DNA from: Paracoccus aestuariivivens
GTDB lineage: Bacteria > Pseudomonadota > Alphaproteobacteria > Rhodobacterales > Rhodobacteraceae
Assembly: GCF_009711225.1 (NCBI RefSeq)
Contig: NZ_WMIE01000001.1
Span: forward strand, 992,001 to 1,056,000
Direction of reading: 5' to 3'
Length of the DNA: 64,000 nucleotides
Below the pieces are notes generated by a model. The model was given only the letters and a program-made list of their open reading frames with translations, ran no database searches and had not been told where the DNA came from. Each line of letters opens with the position of its first letter. The stretch's first letter is position 1. A program made the position numbers and the translations under genes. Positions 26,153 to 35,827 of the stretch are shown here, piece after piece.

Positions 26153-28069
26153 TTACTGGGTCTGTGGGCGCAGTTCCAGCAATGTCGGATTGTCTGGGTT
26201 GCTCTGCAGGGCCTGATCCAGAAGCTTGCGCCCCGCAGACTTGCCGTTCACGCCAATTTCTAGCCGCACCAGCACAGACCACGCTTCAATCCTCTGCGGA
26301 TCAAGCTGGACAGTCTCGCGGAAGGCATTGATTGCAGCGGGGTAGTTTCGCGTTACCATCGCAATACCGCCCATCACCATATGGGTCTCGGGGAAATCCA
26401 GACGGTTACCCAGCGATTTCTGCCATTCGGCCATCGCACTTCGTAGATTTGCAGTCGCTTGCTGGGGAAGTTGACCAAGCGGCGCGCTGAGCAGTTCCTG
26501 CGCGGCAGCCATACGAACCAACCTGATCGGGTCGGTTGTCAGCTTGATCAGGTTATCTACACGCGCTTGCGGATTTCCTGCCCTTTGCAGACGCGCCGCC
26601 GAGGCACGGATCAACGGGCTATCGTCGGAAAGCATTGGCGTGGTTTCCTGAACGGTCTTTTCATCGGCGGCGGCTTGCATCAGGAACAGCGAAGTCGCCC
26701 GCACCAGATCCGCCTGACTTTCATCTTTCGCGATGGCCAGAAGGTTGCTGAGTGCCCCGGCCGGATCCTGTGCCGCCTGTGCAAAGGTGGTCCCGAAATG
26801 CGGTCCGCGATGGGTTGAGTTCGGATACCATTCCTCGATCTTTGCCGCCGCCCATTCCGGAGTCTGGTCCTTGTGGCAGGTGGTGCAGGCATCGGGCGCA
26901 CCGGTTTGCGCCGACAGATCAGGGCGCGGGATGCGGAAGCTGTGATCTGCCCGCTCGTCATTGCCCATGTAGGTCTGTTCGACCATGTGGCAGTTCTTGC
27001 ACTGGGCGCCCTCGGAACCTTCCTTGTGGAAGTGATGGGCGGCGGTGTCGAACTCCTTGAGCGGCAGGCTGGGAAAATCGGGATTGCCGGCCGGAGAATG
27101 GCATTGTGTGCAGACGGTGTTGCCCTCGGCGACCCGCTCGCCGGTGTGCGGGTCGTGGCAGTTCATGCAGCTGACGCCCTTGGCATACATTTTCGACTGC
27201 AGGAACGAGCCGTATTCATAATCCTCTTCGCGGATCTGTCCGTCGGCGTGGTACAGATCGGGCGTCAGCAGGGACAACCGGTAATTGTCGTGATAGGCCG
27301 TGCCGGGCAGCGGATTGCCTTCGTTGAAAGCCTCGCGGCGGGAATGGCATCCGGCGCATTGTTGAACCCATTTTTCCGCCCCGCCTTGGGTCGGCATGGT
27401 GAAGCCATAGGCATCAAGGCCAGAAATCGTCAGCGGCTGCTTGTCTTTCGCCCAATCGCGATGTTTCGAGCCCGGACCGTGACAGGCCTCGCAGCCGACA
27501 CCGATCTCGACCTGGGTAGACTGGTAGCTGCGGGTTTGCGGGTTGTAGTTTTTCTCGAATCCGGTCGAGTGGCATTCGGCGCAGCGTGCGTTCCAGTTCT
27601 TGTACGGTCCGCTCCAATGCATCCCGTCCGTTGGAGGCAACAGCGAATCCGGATAAAGGTGGAACCATTCCTTCTTGTCCACGTCCCAAACCACGTCGAA
27701 GCTTTGTAGCTTTCCGGGCGCGGTTTCGAACAGGTATTGCTGCAGCGGCTTGATGCCCACCACCGAATGGACGTTGTAATCCTGGGTCACGCCGTCCATT
27801 TCGGTGACCTTGGCGTGAAAGCCTTTTTCGTCCTTCGAGAATTTCACGTCCATGCCGTTGCCGTGAAACTCGGTGTTGTTGAAGTCCGCGACCACGGTCG
27901 AATCCGACGGTTCGGTCCATGCCAGACCGTGATCCGATGTCTTCCATGCCTCGGTCTCGTCAACATGGCAGGAGGCGCATTGGGCCGAGCCGATATAGTC
28001 AGGAACCTCCTGAGCCGACGCAGTCATGGCGAGGCAGGACAGAAGCAATGCGGTCAGGGCGGTTTTCAC
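26153..28069 (-). CDS. Octaheme c-type cytochrome with C-terminal helical repeats
   Basis: A 638-residue periplasmic protein. The GTG at 28069 gives a clean signal peptide (cleavage near TASA-QEVP, residue 19-20). Eight CXXCH heme-binding motifs start at residues 31, 163, 193, 238, 301, 320, 357 and 395, with the cytochrome c554-like opening GSAQCASCHVDETEAW and pairs such as HSTGFEKNYN. From about 430 on there are no hemes but TPR/HEAT-like helical repeats, including a TPR-like NYPAAINAFRETVQLDPQ. Such multiheme-TPR proteins are widespread but have no assigned reaction. There is no nrf, hao or sulfite-reductase gene nearby. Transcribed toward the IS630 element. Confidence 0.87.
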   Translation of the reverse strand: MKTALTALLLSCLAMTASAQEVPDYIGSAQCASCHVDETEAWKTSDHGLAWTEPSDSTVVADFNNTEFHGNGMDVKFSKDEKGFHAKVTEMDGVTQDYNVHSVVGIKPLQQYLFETAPGKLQSFDVVWDVDKKEWFHLYPDSLLPPTDGMHWSGPYKNWNARCAECHSTGFEKNYNPQTRSYQSTQVEIGVGCEACHGPGSKHRDWAKDKQPLTISGLDAYGFTMPTQGGAEKWVQQCAGCHSRREAFNEGNPLPGTAYHDNYRLSLLTPDLYHADGQIREEDYEYGSFLQSKMYAKGVSCMNCHDPHTGERVAEGNTVCTQCHSPAGNPDFPSLPLKEFDTAAHHFHKEGSEGAQCKNCHMVEQTYMGNDERADHSFRIPRPDLSAQTGAPDACTTCHKDQTPEWAAAKIEEWYPNSTHRGPHFGTTFAQAAQDPAGALSNLLAIAKDESQADLVRATSLFLMQAAADEKTVQETTPMLSDDSPLIRASAARLQRAGNPQARVDNLIKLTTDPIRLVRMAAAQELLSAPLGQLPQQATANLRSAMAEWQKSLGNRLDFPETHMVMGGIAMVTRNYPAAINAFRETVQLDPQRIEAWSVLVRLEIGVNGKSAGRKLLDQALQSNPDNPTLLELRPQTQ

Positions 28070-28206
28070 GGTATCTGGCACTCTCTGAAAGGAAGTAGGG
28101 CTGGTTCGTGAATGGACGGGGCCGTCCAGAGACAATTTCACGGTCAGCGGCAAAAGTCGCAAGCGGAGAGTGGATTTTTTTCGGTCTGGCTGGCTGTTAC
28201 GTCTGG

Positions 28207-29211
28207 TTACTTGCGGGATTCCGTGGTTTCGCGCACCATAAGTCTCGGCGTGATCATCGTGCAGGTGGCGATGCTTTCCCCAGCGATTCGCTGCAGAATA
28301 AGCTGTGCGGCCTTGCGACCTATCTCGCGCTTGGGCTGACGGACTGTCGTCAGGGCGGGGGCCAGATACGAGGCAAGGTCAATATCGTCAAAACCGACAA
28401 TCGACACATCGCGTGGCACGATGTAGCCCGCGCGTTGAAGGGTCGCCATAAAGGCGCAGGCCATCTCGTCCGAAAAGGCGAAGATACCGCTTGGCCGGTC
28501 GAGAGGGGGCCGATCCATCCAGACTTTTGCTGCCGCCTGACCGGATGACAGGGTGAAATCACCGTCAAACAGCGTGATGCGGGCCGTGCCTGCGGCATCC
28601 TTTGCTCCCTCAAGTCGGGAGAGGTGCAATACATTTCGGGGCGGGCCGCCGATCAGGCCGATATGATCGTGTCCAAGATCCCGCAGGTGCCGGATCGCTA
28701 GCACTCCGCCTTCGCGATTGTCCAGCACGATCCGGGGGACGTCCGTGCCTTCGATCCATTCGCAGGCGGTCACGATGGGGGGCAGGTCGGCTTGCTCGGC
28801 GGGCGTGGGCAGCGCGACCATCCCGTCCAGCAAAATGACCCCGTCACTGCGCGAGGGGTCAAGAAAGCGCTGCAATGCGGTGTGTCGGCCTTTGTCCTCG
28901 AGCGTGTCGGCAACAAGCAGGTCATATCCCGCGCGCGCCAATTCATGGCCCATCCCGTCCAGAATCTTGGCGAAGAACGGATTGCTCAGATTGGGAACCA
29001 AAGCGACGACGCTGCCGGTGCGTTGCTTACGCAGGTTTCGCGCGGCATGGTTCATCCGGTAGCCGGTGGCTTCGACGGCCTGTAAAACCGTGGTGCGCGT
29101 GCTCTCGGCGACCAGATCGGGATTCGACAGCACCCGGCTGACGGTCGCAGCCGAAACTCCGGCGTGACGCGCCACGTCTGACAGCTTTACTCGGGCGGCA
29201 AGTCTTTCCAT
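28207..29211 (-). CDS. LacI-family regulator of the adjacent sugar cluster
   Basis: A 334-residue LacI/GalR repressor with an N-terminal helix-turn-helix (KLSDVARHAGVSAATVSRV, residues 9-27), the hinge helix near NHAARNLRKQ and a periplasmic-binding-protein-like effector domain. It diverges from the isomerase/dehydrogenase/ABC operon, with about 100 bases between, and most likely represses that operon until its sugar is present. The LacI type and the CUT2 transporter together suggest a pentose, polyol or inositol-like inducer. Confidence 0.88.
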   Translation of the reverse strand: MERLAARVKLSDVARHAGVSAATVSRVLSNPDLVAESTRTTVLQAVEATGYRMNHAARNLRKQRTGSVVALVPNLSNPFFAKILDGMGHELARAGYDLLVADTLEDKGRHTALQRFLDPSRSDGVILLDGMVALPTPAEQADLPPIVTACEWIEGTDVPRIVLDNREGGVLAIRHLRDLGHDHIGLIGGPPRNVLHLSRLEGAKDAAGTARITLFDGDFTLSSGQAAAKVWMDRPPLDRPSGIFAFSDEMACAFMATLQRAGYIVPRDVSIVGFDDIDLASYLAPALTTVRQPKREIGRKAAQLILQRIAGESIATCTMITPRLMVRETTESRK

Positions 29212-29254
29212 TCGCGCAGATTATGCCAGCGGACGGCGTCGCAGCAAGCGGCGA

Positions 29255-29275
29255 AAGAAGTTCTTGCAATCGATT
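29255..29275. promoter_or_regulatory. Candidate LacI-type operator
   Basis: AATCGATT (29268-29275) is a perfect palindrome with the central CG typical of LacI-family sites. AAGAA-G-TTCTT (29255-29265) lies beside it. Both are in the divergent region between the regulator and the isomerase gene. No experimental link. Confidence 0.35.
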
Positions 29276-29314
29276 TCAGTCCAGTGCAGCTTGGCTGGAG
29301 GAGTGAGGACCATC

Positions 29315-30367
29315 ATGCAAACGATCAAAGGGCCTGCGCTGTTTTTGGCGCAGTTCATCGGTGCTGACGCGCCATTTGACAGCTGGGATTCGATCACACG
29401 CTGGGCTGCGGATTGTGGCTATAAGGGTGTGCAGGTTCCGACCAATGACCCGCGCATCCTTGACTTGGAGCGGGCGGTAGATTCGCAGACATACCGGGAC
29501 GAATTCCTCGGCATCGCGCGTCAGAACGGCGTCGAAGTGACCGAGCTTTCGACCCATTTGCAAGGTCAGCTTGTCGCCGTTCATCCGGCCTACGATGCGG
29601 GCTTCGATGCTTTTGCCCCCGAGGCGTTGCGCGGCAATCCCAAGGCGCGGCAGGAATGGGCGGTCGATCAGGTTGGCAAAGCGATCCGCGTTAGCCGCCT
29701 TCTTGGCCTGAATGCGATGGCGACATTCTCTGGCGCTTTGGCTTGGCCCTATCTGTATCCTTGGCCGCAGCGTGCGCCCGGACTGGTCGAGGCAGCCTTT
29801 GACACGCTGGCTTCGCGTTGGCGGCCTTTGCTGGATCTGGCCGAGGAAAATGGCATCGACATCTGCTACGAGATCCATCCCGGCGAGGATCTGCATGACG
29901 GCGTGACTTACGAGATGTTCTTGCAGCGCGTCGGCAATCACGCACGGGCGAACATGCTGTATGATCCCTCGCATTATGTCCTGCAACAGATTGATTATCT
30001 GCAGAATATCGACATCTACCATGACCGCATCCGCATGTTCCATGTCAAGGATGCCGAGTTCCGTCCGAATGGCCGGCAAGGCGTTTATGGCGGCTATCAA
30101 TCATGGGTCGACCGTGCCGGACGGTTCCGTAGCCTTGGCGATGGGCAAGTGGATTTTGGCGCGGTTTTCTCGAAGCTGACCCAATACGGTTTCGACGGTT
30201 GGGCAGTTGTGGAATGGGAATGCGCGCTGAAGCACCCCGAGGACGGCGCACGTGAGGGTGCCAGCTTCGTGCGTGACCACATTATCCGCGTGACCCCTCA
30301 TGCATTTGACGACTTCGCGGCCAGTTCTGTGGACCCTGCCGCCATCAACAAGGCGCTTGGACTATGA
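29315..30367 (+). CDS. Sugar phosphate isomerase/epimerase-type TIM-barrel protein
   Basis: A 350-residue AP-endonuclease-2-fold isomerase related to IolE, IolI and xylose isomerase-like proteins. Metal-site residues are visible in order: Glu in CYEIHPGED, Asp/His in YDPSHYVL, His in MFHVKDAEF and Glu in VVEWECAL. The ATG at 29315, with AGGA seven bases upstream, is preferred to upstream in-frame starts. It overlaps the following dehydrogenase by ATGA. Pairs of such isomerases and Gfo/Idh/MocA enzymes act on inositols or through 3-keto-sugar intermediates; the exact substrate cannot be read from sequence. Confidence 0.85.
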   Translation: MQTIKGPALFLAQFIGADAPFDSWDSITRWAADCGYKGVQVPTNDPRILDLERAVDSQTYRDEFLGIARQNGVEVTELSTHLQGQLVAVHPAYDAGFDAFAPEALRGNPKARQEWAVDQVGKAIRVSRLLGLNAMATFSGALAWPYLYPWPQRAPGLVEAAFDTLASRWRPLLDLAEENGIDICYEIHPGEDLHDGVTYEMFLQRVGNHARANMLYDPSHYVLQQIDYLQNIDIYHDRIRMFHVKDAEFRPNGRQGVYGGYQSWVDRAGRFRSLGDGQVDFGAVFSKLTQYGFDGWAVVEWECALKHPEDGAREGASFVRDHIIRVTPHAFDDFAASSVDPAAINKALGL

Positions 30368-31458
30368 AACCGATCAGACTGGGCATGGTGGGTGGCGGCA
30401 GCGGTGCTTTTATCGGTGCAATTCACCGGATCGCCGCGCGGATGGATGGGCAGTTCCAACTGGTCGCGGGCGCGTTAAGCAGCAATCCCGAGCGGGCCGC
30501 TTCAAGCGCAGCCGACCTGGGAATCCGCGGTTATGACAGTTTTGCCGAGATGGCCCGCGCGGAAGCCGCCCGCGAGGACGGGGTCGAGGCCGTTGCCATC
30601 GTTACACCGAACCACATGCATGCCGCGCCCTCGGTCGCGTTCCTGAATGCAGGTATCCATGTCATCTGTGACAAGCCCTTGGCCGCGACGACGGAACAGG
30701 CATGTCAGATTGCCGAGGCGGTTCGCGCCAGCACGGCGCGTTTCTTCCTGACGCATAATTACTCGGCCCTGCCCCTTGTCCGCGAGGCGCGCGCGTTGGT
30801 GGCTGAAGGGGCCTTGGGGAAAATCCGTCTGGTCCATGCGGAATATCTGCAAGGGTGGCTGTCCGACGAGACCCATAACAAGCAGGCCGATTGGCGTACC
30901 GATCCCGCTCAGGCGGGGGCGGGGGCGCTTGGCGATATCGGGACGCATGCGTGGCAATTGGCCGAGTTCGTGACGAGCCAGACCCCCAGCCACCTTTCCG
31001 CCGAACTGTCCAGCATGGTGCCGGGGCGACCGATCGACGACGATGCGCGGGTTTCTCTGCGCTATGCCTCGGGTGCCAAGGGCGGCATCTGGGCCAGTCA
31101 GGTCGCGACTGGTCAGGAAAACGGACTGTCGCTGCGGCTGTTCGGCGATAGGGGCGCTCTGGAATGGCGGCTGCAAGACAGTGAACGGCTGGTCCTTACC
31201 CCCAAGGATGGACCTGCGCAGATCCTGACGCGGGCGCAGGATCGCTCGGGCTCGTTCCGAACGCCTCCCGGTCATCCCGAGGGATATCTCGAAGGTTTTG
31301 CCAACCTGTACAAAGATATCGCGGGCATAATCCGAGGCGACGACAGCCTGACCGGACGGGTTCCGGGGCTGGCGGCAGGGTTGTCGGGAATGGCATTCAT
31401 CTCGGCCGCGCAAGCCTCGTCCCGACGTGACGGCGCTTGGACTTCGGTCGCGCCATGA
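30364..31458 (+). CDS. Gfo/Idh/MocA-family NAD(P)-dependent oxidoreductase
   Basis: A 364-residue dehydrogenase with a Rossmann nucleotide site [12 protein letters not shown] (7-18) and the catalytic-lysine motif CDKPLA with Lys104 (the family's EKP motif). The C-terminal alpha/beta domain carries [10 protein letters not shown], where Asp and His are the expected catalytic pair. It probably oxidises a ring hydroxyl of a sugar or polyol, with the upstream isomerase acting before or after it. ATGA overlaps at both ends tie it to the isomerase and to the transporter ATPase. Confidence 0.9.
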   Translation: MKPIRLGMVGGGSGAFIGAIHRIAARMDGQFQLVAGALSSNPERAASSAADLGIRGYDSFAEMARAEAAREDGVEAVAIVTPNHMHAAPSVAFLNAGIHVICDKPLAATTEQACQIAEAVRASTARFFLTHNYSALPLVREARALVAEGALGKIRLVHAEYLQGWLSDETHNKQADWRTDPAQAGAGALGDIGTHAWQLAEFVTSQTPSHLSAELSSMVPGRPIDDDARVSLRYASGAKGGIWASQVATGQENGLSLRLFGDRGALEWRLQDSERLVLTPKDGPAQILTRAQDRSGSFRTPPGHPEGYLEGFANLYKDIAGIIRGDDSLTGRVPGLAAGLSGMAFISAAQASSRRDGAWTSVAP

Positions 31459-32939
31459 CAGTTCTTGCGCTGCGCAATGTCTCGAAAAGCTTCGGCCCGA
31501 TCGAGGTATTGCACGGCGTCGATCTGGCGCTTGAGCCGGGCGAGGTCCATGCGCTGATCGGCGAAAATGGCGCGGGCAAGTCCACCATCATGAAGATCCT
31601 TGGCGGGTTTCTGGATCCGACGCAGGGCGATATACTTCTGGACGGACAGCCCCACCGCTTTTCCAGCGGCCCACAGGCCGAGGCGACCGGCATCGTCGTC
31701 ATCCATCAGGAATTCAATCTGGCCGCTGACCTGTCCGTGGCTGCGAATGTCTTCCTTGGGCGCGAAAGGGGCGGTTTCCGGCTGGATCATGCCTCGATGC
31801 GGACCGAAACTGTGGCGCTGCTGGATCGCCTGCACAGCCCGATCGACTCCGATGCCTTGATCCGCGACCTTTCGGTGCCGGACCGGCAAATGGTCGAGAT
31901 CGCCAAGGCCCTGTCCCGCAAGGCGCGCGTGCTGATCATGGACGAGCCAAGCGCCGTGTTGACCCATCGCGAGGTCGGAACGCTGTACGAGCAGATCGAC
32001 CGACTGCGCGGCGAGGGCGTCGCGATCCTGTATTGCTCGCACCGTCTGGACGAAGTCGCGCATCTGGCCGACCGGATCACTGTGCTGCGGGATGGTCGGG
32101 TCGTTCGCCAAGCCTTGCGGGGCGAGCTGGACGAAAACGGCATGGCCGCAGCGATGGTCGGCCGCGAGTTGCAGGATTTTTACCCTGAAAAGGGTACGCC
32201 TGATGATACCATCGCGCTGGAGGCGGTGGGACTGAACGTCCCCAGCGAAGTTCACGATGTCTCGTTCACGCTCAGGCAGGGCGAGGTTCTGGGGATCGCG
32301 GGTCTGGTTGGCTCGGGGCGTACCGAACTGGCCGAGGGGCTGGTCGGATTGCGGTCTGCTACGGGGGAAATCCGGCTGAACGGGCATCTTGTGACGATCC
32401 GCAGCCTGCGCGACGCCTTTGCTGTCGGCCTTGCCTATCTGACCGAAGATCGCAAGGAAGCCGGTCTATTGCTGGACAAGCCATTACGCGAAAATCTGAC
32501 ATTGGCGACGCTTGAGCGTTTTGGAAAACTTCGGCTGGATATCAAGGCCGAGGAATCCGCACTGGATCATGCAACGCAGGAATTCGACATTCGCGCGCCG
32601 CGTCGCGACATGCCCGCAGGCAAACTTTCGGGCGGAAACCAGCAGAAACTGCTGCTGGCCAAGACCATGCTGCCCGATCCGCGCATCATCATCATCGACG
32701 AACCGACCCGTGGCATCGATGTCGGCACCAAGCGCCAGATCTACGCCTTTATCCGCAAACTCGTGGACGAAGGGCGTAGCATCATCGTTATCAGCAGCGA
32801 AATGACCGAGGTCATTGGCCTGTCGAACCGCGTGCTGGTCATGCGCGAAGGACATATTGCGGGCGAGTTGTCCGGAGCGCGATTGACCGAAGAAAACATC
32901 GTGCGCCTTGCCATGGGCGTCAGCAGCGAGGCCGCATGA
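31455..32939 (+). CDS. CUT2-type sugar ABC transporter, double ATPase subunit
   Basis: A 494-residue RbsA-like ATPase with two nucleotide-binding halves. The first has Walker A GENGAGKST (36-44). The second has the usual degenerate P-loop GLVGSGRTEL but a good signature LSGGNQQKLLLAK. It powers import with the permease and binding protein that follow. The start at 31455 overlaps the dehydrogenase stop (ATGA); the ATG six codons upstream is less likely. Confidence 0.92.
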   Translation: MTVLALRNVSKSFGPIEVLHGVDLALEPGEVHALIGENGAGKSTIMKILGGFLDPTQGDILLDGQPHRFSSGPQAEATGIVVIHQEFNLAADLSVAANVFLGRERGGFRLDHASMRTETVALLDRLHSPIDSDALIRDLSVPDRQMVEIAKALSRKARVLIMDEPSAVLTHREVGTLYEQIDRLRGEGVAILYCSHRLDEVAHLADRITVLRDGRVVRQALRGELDENGMAAAMVGRELQDFYPEKGTPDDTIALEAVGLNVPSEVHDVSFTLRQGEVLGIAGLVGSGRTELAEGLVGLRSATGEIRLNGHLVTIRSLRDAFAVGLAYLTEDRKEAGLLLDKPLRENLTLATLERFGKLRLDIKAEESALDHATQEFDIRAPRRDMPAGKLSGGNQQKLLLAKTMLPDPRIIIIDEPTRGIDVGTKRQIYAFIRKLVDEGRSIIVISSEMTEVIGLSNRVLVMREGHIAGELSGARLTEENIVRLAMGVSSEAA

Positions 32940-33907
32940 AACGACTGGACTTGCACACCCTTGGCCCGATTGTCGCGCTGATCGCCTTGGTTATTCTGGG
33001 CGCGATGCTAAATTCCTCGTTCCTTGCGCCGGCGAATATCACGAACGTGCTTGCCCGTTCGGCCTTCATCGGGATGATCGCGGTCGGAATGACCTTTGTG
33101 ATCACAGCAGGCGGTTTGGATCTTTCGGTCGGCTCGATGGCGGCATTCCTCGCAGGGGTGGCGATCATCGCGATGAACGCGGCGCTGCCCTCGCTTGGGG
33201 CCAATTGGGGCACGATCATACTTGGCATGATCGTCGCGATCATTGGCGGGCTAAGCGCAGGTTGGCTTAACGGTGCGCTGATCACCAAAGCGAGGATCGA
33301 GCCGTTCATCGTGACATTGGGCACGATGGGGATTTTCCGGTCGCTGGTGACATGGCTTGCGGATGGCGGGACCCTTAGCCTGCAATCCGAACTGCGGACA
33401 CTGTACAGGCCGGTCTATTACGGTGGTTTTGGCTGGATCACATGGCCGATCATCACTTTTGCCGTGGTTGCGATCATCGGCGAATGGATGATGCGCCATT
33501 CGCGGTTCGGCCGCCATGTCGAGGCTATCGGCTCGAACGAACGGGTCGCGCGCTATTCCGCGATCGACGTGAACCGGGTCAAGCTGATGACCTATGTTCT
33601 GCTGGGGCTGCTGGTCGGGTTGGCGGTCGTGCTTTACGTTCCGCGTCTTGGTTCGGCCTCGGGCTCGACCGGAGTTCTTTGGGAACTGGAAGCAATCGCT
33701 GCCGTGATTATTGGCGGCACGGCCCTGAAGGGGGGGACGGGACGCGTGTGGGGCACCGTGGTCGGTGTCCTGATATTGTCGCTGATCGACAATATCCTGA
33801 ATTTGGCCGATCTGGTCAGCCCCTATCTGAACGGGGCGATACAGGGGGTCATCATCGTTCTTGCTGTCGTCTTGCAGCGGGAGAAAAGCACCGCCGACGA
33901 GCGGTAA
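32936..33907 (+). CDS. CUT2-type sugar ABC transporter permease
   Basis: A 323-residue RbsC-like inner-membrane permease with eight to ten hydrophobic segments and the family motif GGLDLSVGSMAAF early, plus a later conserved loop AVIIGGTALKGGTG. One permease gene is present, which probably forms a homodimer. Four-base overlap with the ATPase gene. Confidence 0.92.
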   Translation: MKRLDLHTLGPIVALIALVILGAMLNSSFLAPANITNVLARSAFIGMIAVGMTFVITAGGLDLSVGSMAAFLAGVAIIAMNAALPSLGANWGTIILGMIVAIIGGLSAGWLNGALITKARIEPFIVTLGTMGIFRSLVTWLADGGTLSLQSELRTLYRPVYYGGFGWITWPIITFAVVAIIGEWMMRHSRFGRHVEAIGSNERVARYSAIDVNRVKLMTYVLLGLLVGLAVVLYVPRLGSASGSTGVLWELEAIAAVIIGGTALKGGTGRVWGTVVGVLILSLIDNILNLADLVSPYLNGAIQGVIIVLAVVLQREKSTADER

Positions 33908-33926
33908 TCCTGGGGAGGAGAGGAAG

Positions 33927-34889
33927 ATGAAGCGCAGAAACCTGATGAAGGGCGCGGCCCTAATCATGACCTTGGGCATGACGGTTGGCGGGGCCGTCGC
34001 GCAGGAAGCTGAGAAAAAGATCATCGGCGTCTCGATCCCGTCGGCCACGCATGGCTTTATGGGCGGGCTGAACTGGCACGCGCAGGACACCATCGCGCGG
34101 CTGGGCAAGGCCTATCCTAACCTCGAATTCGTGCTGGCGACGGCGGGGGATGCGGCCAAGCAGGTCAACGATATCGAGGATATGATGGCCACCCGCAATA
34201 TCGACGGGCTGGTCGTGCTGCCATTCGAATCCGAGCCGCTGACGGCTCCGGTCAAAGCGGTCAAGGACGCGGGCAAGTTCGTCACCGTCGTGGATCGCGG
34301 CCTGTCGGAAGACGGTATCGAAGATCTTTATGTTGCCGGTGACAACACGGCCTTTGGTCGCGTCGCGGGTGAGTATTTCAAAGGTAATCTCGCAGCCGGC
34401 AGCAAGATTGTCGTCTTGCGCGGCATCCCGACGACGCTGGACAACGAGCGGGTCGAGGCGTTCCAGAAGGCGCTGGAAGGCTCGGATGTCGAGATCCTCG
34501 ACATGCAGCACGGCAACTGGAACCGTGACGATGCCTTTACCGTCATGCAGGATTACCTGTCGAAATATCCCAAGATCGACGCGGTCTGGGCCGCCGATGA
34601 CGACATGGCGATCGGCGTGCTGGAGGCCATTTCGGCCGCGAACCGCAATGACGAGATGTGGGTGATCGGCGGTGCCGGGATGAAGGAAATCGTCAAGCGC
34701 ATCATGGATGGTGACAAACAGCTTCCGGTGAACGTGACCTATCCTCCGGCACTGATTTCCTCGGCGATCGAGATGACCGCGCTGAACTTCGTTTCGAAAG
34801 CGCCGATGACGGGGCGGTTCATCATTGGCTCGCAACTGATCACGCCGGAAAACGCTGAGCAGTTCTATTATCCCGACAGCCCGTTCTAA
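33927..34889 (+). CDS. Periplasmic sugar-binding protein of the CUT2 transporter
   Basis: A 320-residue RbsB-like binding protein (Peripla_BP_4). The signal peptide ends near GAVA-QEAE. The ATG at 33927 has an excellent ribosome-binding site (GGGGAGGAG), stronger than those of its neighbours, as expected for a subunit needed in excess. It is the last gene of the operon, unlike in rbs operons where the binding protein usually precedes the kinase; the terminator is at 34911-34940. Confidence 0.92.
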   Translation: MKRRNLMKGAALIMTLGMTVGGAVAQEAEKKIIGVSIPSATHGFMGGLNWHAQDTIARLGKAYPNLEFVLATAGDAAKQVNDIEDMMATRNIDGLVVLPFESEPLTAPVKAVKDAGKFVTVVDRGLSEDGIEDLYVAGDNTAFGRVAGEYFKGNLAAGSKIVVLRGIPTTLDNERVEAFQKALEGSDVEILDMQHGNWNRDDAFTVMQDYLSKYPKIDAVWAADDDMAIGVLEAISAANRNDEMWVIGGAGMKEIVKRIMDGDKQLPVNVTYPPALISSAIEMTALNFVSKAPMTGRFIIGSQLITPENAEQFYYPDSPF

Positions 34890-34910
34890 ATTCGGGTAAG
34901 CGATGACCAG

Positions 34911-34940
34911 AACCCTGTCCGCCACGCGGGCAGGGTTTTT
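34911..34940 (+). terminator. Rho-independent terminator of the unknown-sugar operon
   Basis: AACCCTG (34911-34917) pairs with CAGGGTT (34931-34937). A T-G pair and CCGC/GCGG continue the stem around the loop CAC, and a T-run follows directly. Confidence 0.9.
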
Positions 34941-35021
34941 CATTCTGGCCTCTTGCCGTTTCCCGACCAGCCCATATCCTGCCGCTATTCCGCGCCGGAT
35001 TGGCGCAAGTGGGACGCAAAG

Positions 35022-35825
35022 ATGCCATTTCTTCTGCTGCTTGAACAAAATCCGCTGTTGTTCTTCTCGATCCTGTTATTCGGCTTGATCATCTTTTTTG
35101 AGCTTGGCGTCAGGATCGGCCGCAACCGCCGCAAGGAGATCGGCGAGGGCTCGGATGAAGGCGCGACTTTGGTTGTCGGCAGCGTGCTTGGTCTTCTGGC
35201 TTTTGTCTTGGCGCTGAACCTGTCCAACGCTTCATCGCGGCAGGAAAACCGGATGCATTCCGGCCTTGACGAGGTCAACGCGATTGGCACCGCCCTGATG
35301 CAGGCGCAGGCTGTTGGTGGTGATGAATCCGGCCCGATTGTCGCGCATCTGAAGAAGTATCTTGAGCTTCGCTATCGCTATATCCGCGCCGAACCGCATT
35401 CGCCCGAAATCGCCATCACGACCGACGAGTCCAACCAGCTTCAGAACGAGATCTGGGCATTGCTGGAAAAGCGGGTCTCCGAGAACCCGACACCTGCCGT
35501 GACTTCACTGATGAATGCGCTGAACAATGCATTCGATGCAACGACGGCCCTGCGGTTGATGATGGAATACCGAATCCCGATGCAGCTGATCTGGCTGCTT
35601 TTGCTGATGAGCCTGCTGGGCTCTGGCACGGTCGGCTACCAGTTCGGGCTGACAGGGCGCAAGGGACGCTTGCCTGCGATCATGCTGACGGTTCTGTGGT
35701 GTACGGTCGTGACCGCGATCATCGATATCGGCTCGGGCCGGATCTGGACGTTCCGTACGGATGCACGGGTCTATGAATGGGCGCTGGACGGCTACGGAAT
35801 CCCGCGTCCACCTGTGGCCGAGTGA
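35022..35825 (+). CDS. DUF4239-type membrane protein
   Basis: A 267-residue protein with four hydrophobic helices, two at the N-terminus (about 14-32 and 47-65) and two near the C-terminus (about 186-207 and 219-240), around a soluble central region. This is the layout of DUF4239/bestrophin-like proteins. Function unknown. It stands alone between the terminator of the sugar operon and the convergent hydrolase gene. The ATG at 35022 gives a compact N-terminus; the ribosome-binding site is weak. Confidence 0.78.
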   Translation: MPFLLLLEQNPLLFFSILLFGLIIFFELGVRIGRNRRKEIGEGSDEGATLVVGSVLGLLAFVLALNLSNASSRQENRMHSGLDEVNAIGTALMQAQAVGGDESGPIVAHLKKYLELRYRYIRAEPHSPEIAITTDESNQLQNEIWALLEKRVSENPTPAVTSLMNALNNAFDATTALRLMMEYRIPMQLIWLLLLMSLLGSGTVGYQFGLTGRKGRLPAIMLTVLWCTVVTAIIDIGSGRIWTFRTDARVYEWALDGYGIPRPPVAE

Positions 35826-35827
35826 AC

